From an uncultured Collinsella sp. (lineage in GTDB: Bacteria; Actinomycetota; Coriobacteriia; Coriobacteriales; Coriobacteriaceae), in contig CABVDE010000020.1 of the NCBI GenBank assembly GCA_902496945.1, positions 1 to 32,057 on the forward strand: 32,057 nucleotides of DNA, written 5' to 3'. Position numbers and translations under genes: made by a program. Every line of letters begins with the position of its first letter. The stretch's first letter is position 1. Positions 30,304 to 32,057 of this stretch are shown piece by piece. Below the pieces are notes generated by a model. It was given only the letters and a program-made list of their open reading frames with translations. It was not told the origin of the DNA and searched no databases.

Positions 30304-31842
30304 CTAGCCGTTCTGCAAAAACGCAAGCGCACGACGATCGAGCTTGCCGTTCCCCGTGACGGGAAGCGCGGGCACAAAGACCACGCGACGAGGAACCATG
30401 TAATGTGGAAGCGTCTGCTTGATTTGCTCTTTAAGGGCAAGGCCGGCACGGAAATCCGACAAAGTGCGCTCCTGCGCGCTCACCACATAGGCCACCAAGT
30501 GTGAGATGCGCCCCTCGCGCTTGGCCGCGACAACGGCACACGACGCCACCTCGGGCAAACGCTGAAGCGCCGCTTCGATCTCGCCCAGCTCGATGCGGAA
30601 CCCATTGAGCTTGACCTGTAGATCCAGGCGACCACGATAGTGCAGCATGCCTCGGCCGTCCAAGCGTCCCTCGTCACCCGTGCGATAGCTCCTCACAGGC
30701 ATGCCATCCACCTCGACCACGCCAAAAGCGCGCTCGGTTAGATCCCGCCGGCCCCAATAGCCCGCAGCCACCGTATCGCCCTCGATAACAACCTCGCCCC
30801 ACGCACCCGCAGGGACATCGTGTCCCTCATCGTCGACGATGCGCAGACGTGTGCCCGGGCGCGGGCTTCCGACCGGCAGAGCCTCGGCGGAGGCAGCCAT
30901 CTCATCGCTTACCACCACCTCCGTCACCGCCACCGTGGACTCGGTGGGGCCATAGGAGTTGATGATCATCGCGTTCGCAAAGCGCTCGCGCAGACGGCGC
31001 GCCGTCTTGTTGGCAAGCGTCTCGCCGCAAAAGATAAAGGTGGCGAGGCCCGGCAAGAGCTCGGAGGAAAACTCGGGGTTCGCCAGGCACATGTCGGCAA
31101 ACGAGGGTGTGGACACCCAAATGTTCACGCCGCTTTTGGCAAGAGCACGCAGCAGGTCGGTCGCACCCTCGGATGTTTCATGTGTAAGACTGAACAGGCT
31201 TCCTCCTGCAGCCAGGGCGCCCGCGAGCTCGAAGACCGAGAGGTCGAACGAGAACGGGGCCTGATCCAAGAAAACGCAGCCATCCTTGTCCACGCCACCG
31301 AGCGCCAGATCCCAATCGCAGAAGTTGTCGAAGCACGCGGCCGTGACCTCCACGCCCTTGGGCGCACCCGTGGAGCCAGAGGTGAACAGCACGTAGGCCA
31401 AGTCCTCGTCGCAGATCCAGGATTCGCGCCTCGAAGCGCAGCCGGATACCGCAGCTGCGCAAACTCCCTCGACATCGATCACCTGCGCGAACGAAGGCTG
31501 CACCTCCGCCGCATCGCCCTCGACCGAGAGGAGCAGCTCGCCGCCCACTTGTTCGGCGATAGATGCCACGCGTGCCACAGGCACCGAATGAATGTCGACG
31601 GGAACATATGGGTGCCCGCTTTTCATGCACGCCAAAAACGAGGCGACCATATACGGGGACTTGTGGCCGCGCACCACGATGGGCGCCGCCGCGGCAAGCC
31701 CCAGTGTGGACAGGTGCCCGGCAATGCCCTCGGAAGCCCGCCAAAGCTCGGCATAGGTCATCGACTCGCCCGATGACGTGCGAATCGCTACGCGATTTGG
31801 CTTGCGCTGCATATGGGCACAGATGTAATCGAGATACCGCAT
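30304..31842 (-). CDS. dltA: D-alanine--[D-alanyl carrier protein] ligase DltA
   Basis: This 512-residue adenylating enzyme activates D-alanine with ATP and loads it onto DltC. Motifs in order are FTSGSTGAPKG (153-163), the FSFDLSVFEL segment, SYGPTEST, YRTGDEGRLD, LNGFRIELGEIEAAL and NGKLDRRAL with the catalytic lysine near the end. The length equals that of known DltA. Other amino-acid adenylation domains look similar, but the operon decides the identity. The ATG at 31842 has GGAGGAGGT 6 bases before it, a very strong site. It is the first gene of the dlt operon. Confidence 0.96.
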   Translation of the reverse strand: MRYLDYICAHMQRKPNRVAIRTSSGESMTYAELWRASEGIAGHLSTLGLAAAAPIVVRGHKSPYMVASFLACMKSGHPYVPVDIHSVPVARVASIAEQVGGELLLSVEGDAAEVQPSFAQVIDVEGVCAAAVSGCASRRESWICDEDLAYVLFTSGSTGAPKGVEVTAACFDNFCDWDLALGGVDKDGCVFLDQAPFSFDLSVFELAGALAAGGSLFSLTHETSEGATDLLRALAKSGVNIWVSTPSFADMCLANPEFSSELLPGLATFIFCGETLANKTARRLRERFANAMIINSYGPTESTVAVTEVVVSDEMAASAEALPVGSPRPGTRLRIVDDEGHDVPAGAWGEVVIEGDTVAAGYWGRRDLTERAFGVVEVDGMPVRSYRTGDEGRLDGRGMLHYRGRLDLQVKLNGFRIELGEIEAALQRLPEVASCAVVAAKREGRISHLVAYVVSAQERTLSDFRAGLALKEQIKQTLPHYMVPRRVVFVPALPVTGNGKLDRRALAFLQNG

Positions 31843-32057
31843 CGGTAAACCTCCTCCACAGCTCGCAGTGAGGATCCACCGCAAAGCAGGACCGTTGTAA
31901 CACCCGCCGACACGCGGGGATGAATCGAGGTAGCTACGTGACAAAACTGAAAGCGGGCAACAGGGGGTATCACTCACCGCCCACATTCGGCATCTTGCAT
32001 GAGGGGGTGTTCCTATAGTTTTGTCAACTGGTAAATGCTCTCCGTGCGACCGGATCG
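31843..32057 (-). promoter_or_regulatory. Upstream region of the dlt operon with a 10-bp inverted repeat
   Basis: No gene is visible. A perfect 10-bp inverted repeat (31939-31948 and 32017-32026) encloses 68 bases. On the minus strand the outer copy overlaps a TTGACA, but no good -10 lies 16-18 bases after it. The region should contain the dltA promoter, which I cannot place. Confidence 0.4.

Noticed and set aside
1..32057. CRISPR array, insertion sequence or prophage
   Set aside because: No regularly spaced repeats, transposase, integrase or phage gene was seen on either strand.

Overview
The window is a 32-kb piece of a GC-rich bacterial chromosome. The genes look most like a gut Coriobacteriia (Actinomycetota), probably Collinsella or a close relative. 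That placement is recognition from gene content, base composition and protein style; no database search was run. Nothing here looks phage- or plasmid-borne. Most of the window is core or metabolic genes, with one decayed stretch.

Layout. (1) 1-1.7 kb: the infC-rpmI-rplT translation operon on the minus strand, with a likely non-AUG infC start, an attenuator-like leader and a terminator. (2) 1.7-2.0 kb: tRNA-Leu(CAA) with its terminator, plus a second partial copy of the tRNA 3' end and terminator separated by a hairpin-rich insert. (3) 2.1-5.6 kb: a transglutaminase-like protein, class II fructose-bisphosphate aldolase with an elaborate hairpin downstream, and a metallo-beta-lactamase-fold hydrolase. 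(4) 5.7-11.3 kb: a bifunctional-type Rel (ppGpp) protein and upstream of it a very large RecJ nuclease fused to a RecQ-like helicase, apparently one transcript. (5) 11.6-14.1 kb: a BASS-family transporter on the plus strand, then a cutC plus GalT/HIT-like pair on the minus strand. (6) 14.2-20.7 kb: a perfect 82-bp palindrome and a complete branched-chain amino acid ABC transporter (livFGMH) with two tandem Tat-type lipoprotein binding proteins. (7) 20.9-23.2 kb, plus strand: homoserine dehydrogenase and a short-chain dehydrogenase resembling the bile-acid enzyme BaiA. (8) 23.3-27.3 kb: three consecutive broken genes (cation/proton antiporter, M81 peptidase, FAD-dependent dehydrogenase), with a structured RNA candidate before the antiporter. 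(9) 27.5-31.8 kb: a dlt operon (dltA-dltB-dltC-dltX-like-dltD) for D-alanylation of cell-surface polymers.

How the parts may work together. The liv transporter imports branched-chain amino acids, hom makes homoserine for threonine, methionine and isoleucine, and Rel senses amino-acid starvation, so the centre of the window has an amino-acid theme. The BASS transporter and BaiA-like reductase could both touch bile acids, but they are 10 kb apart and either may have an unrelated substrate. The most promising items are the RecJ-helicase fusion, the DltX-like microprotein in an unusual place, the structured leader of the antiporter, the 82-bp palindrome and the duplicated tRNA 3' end.
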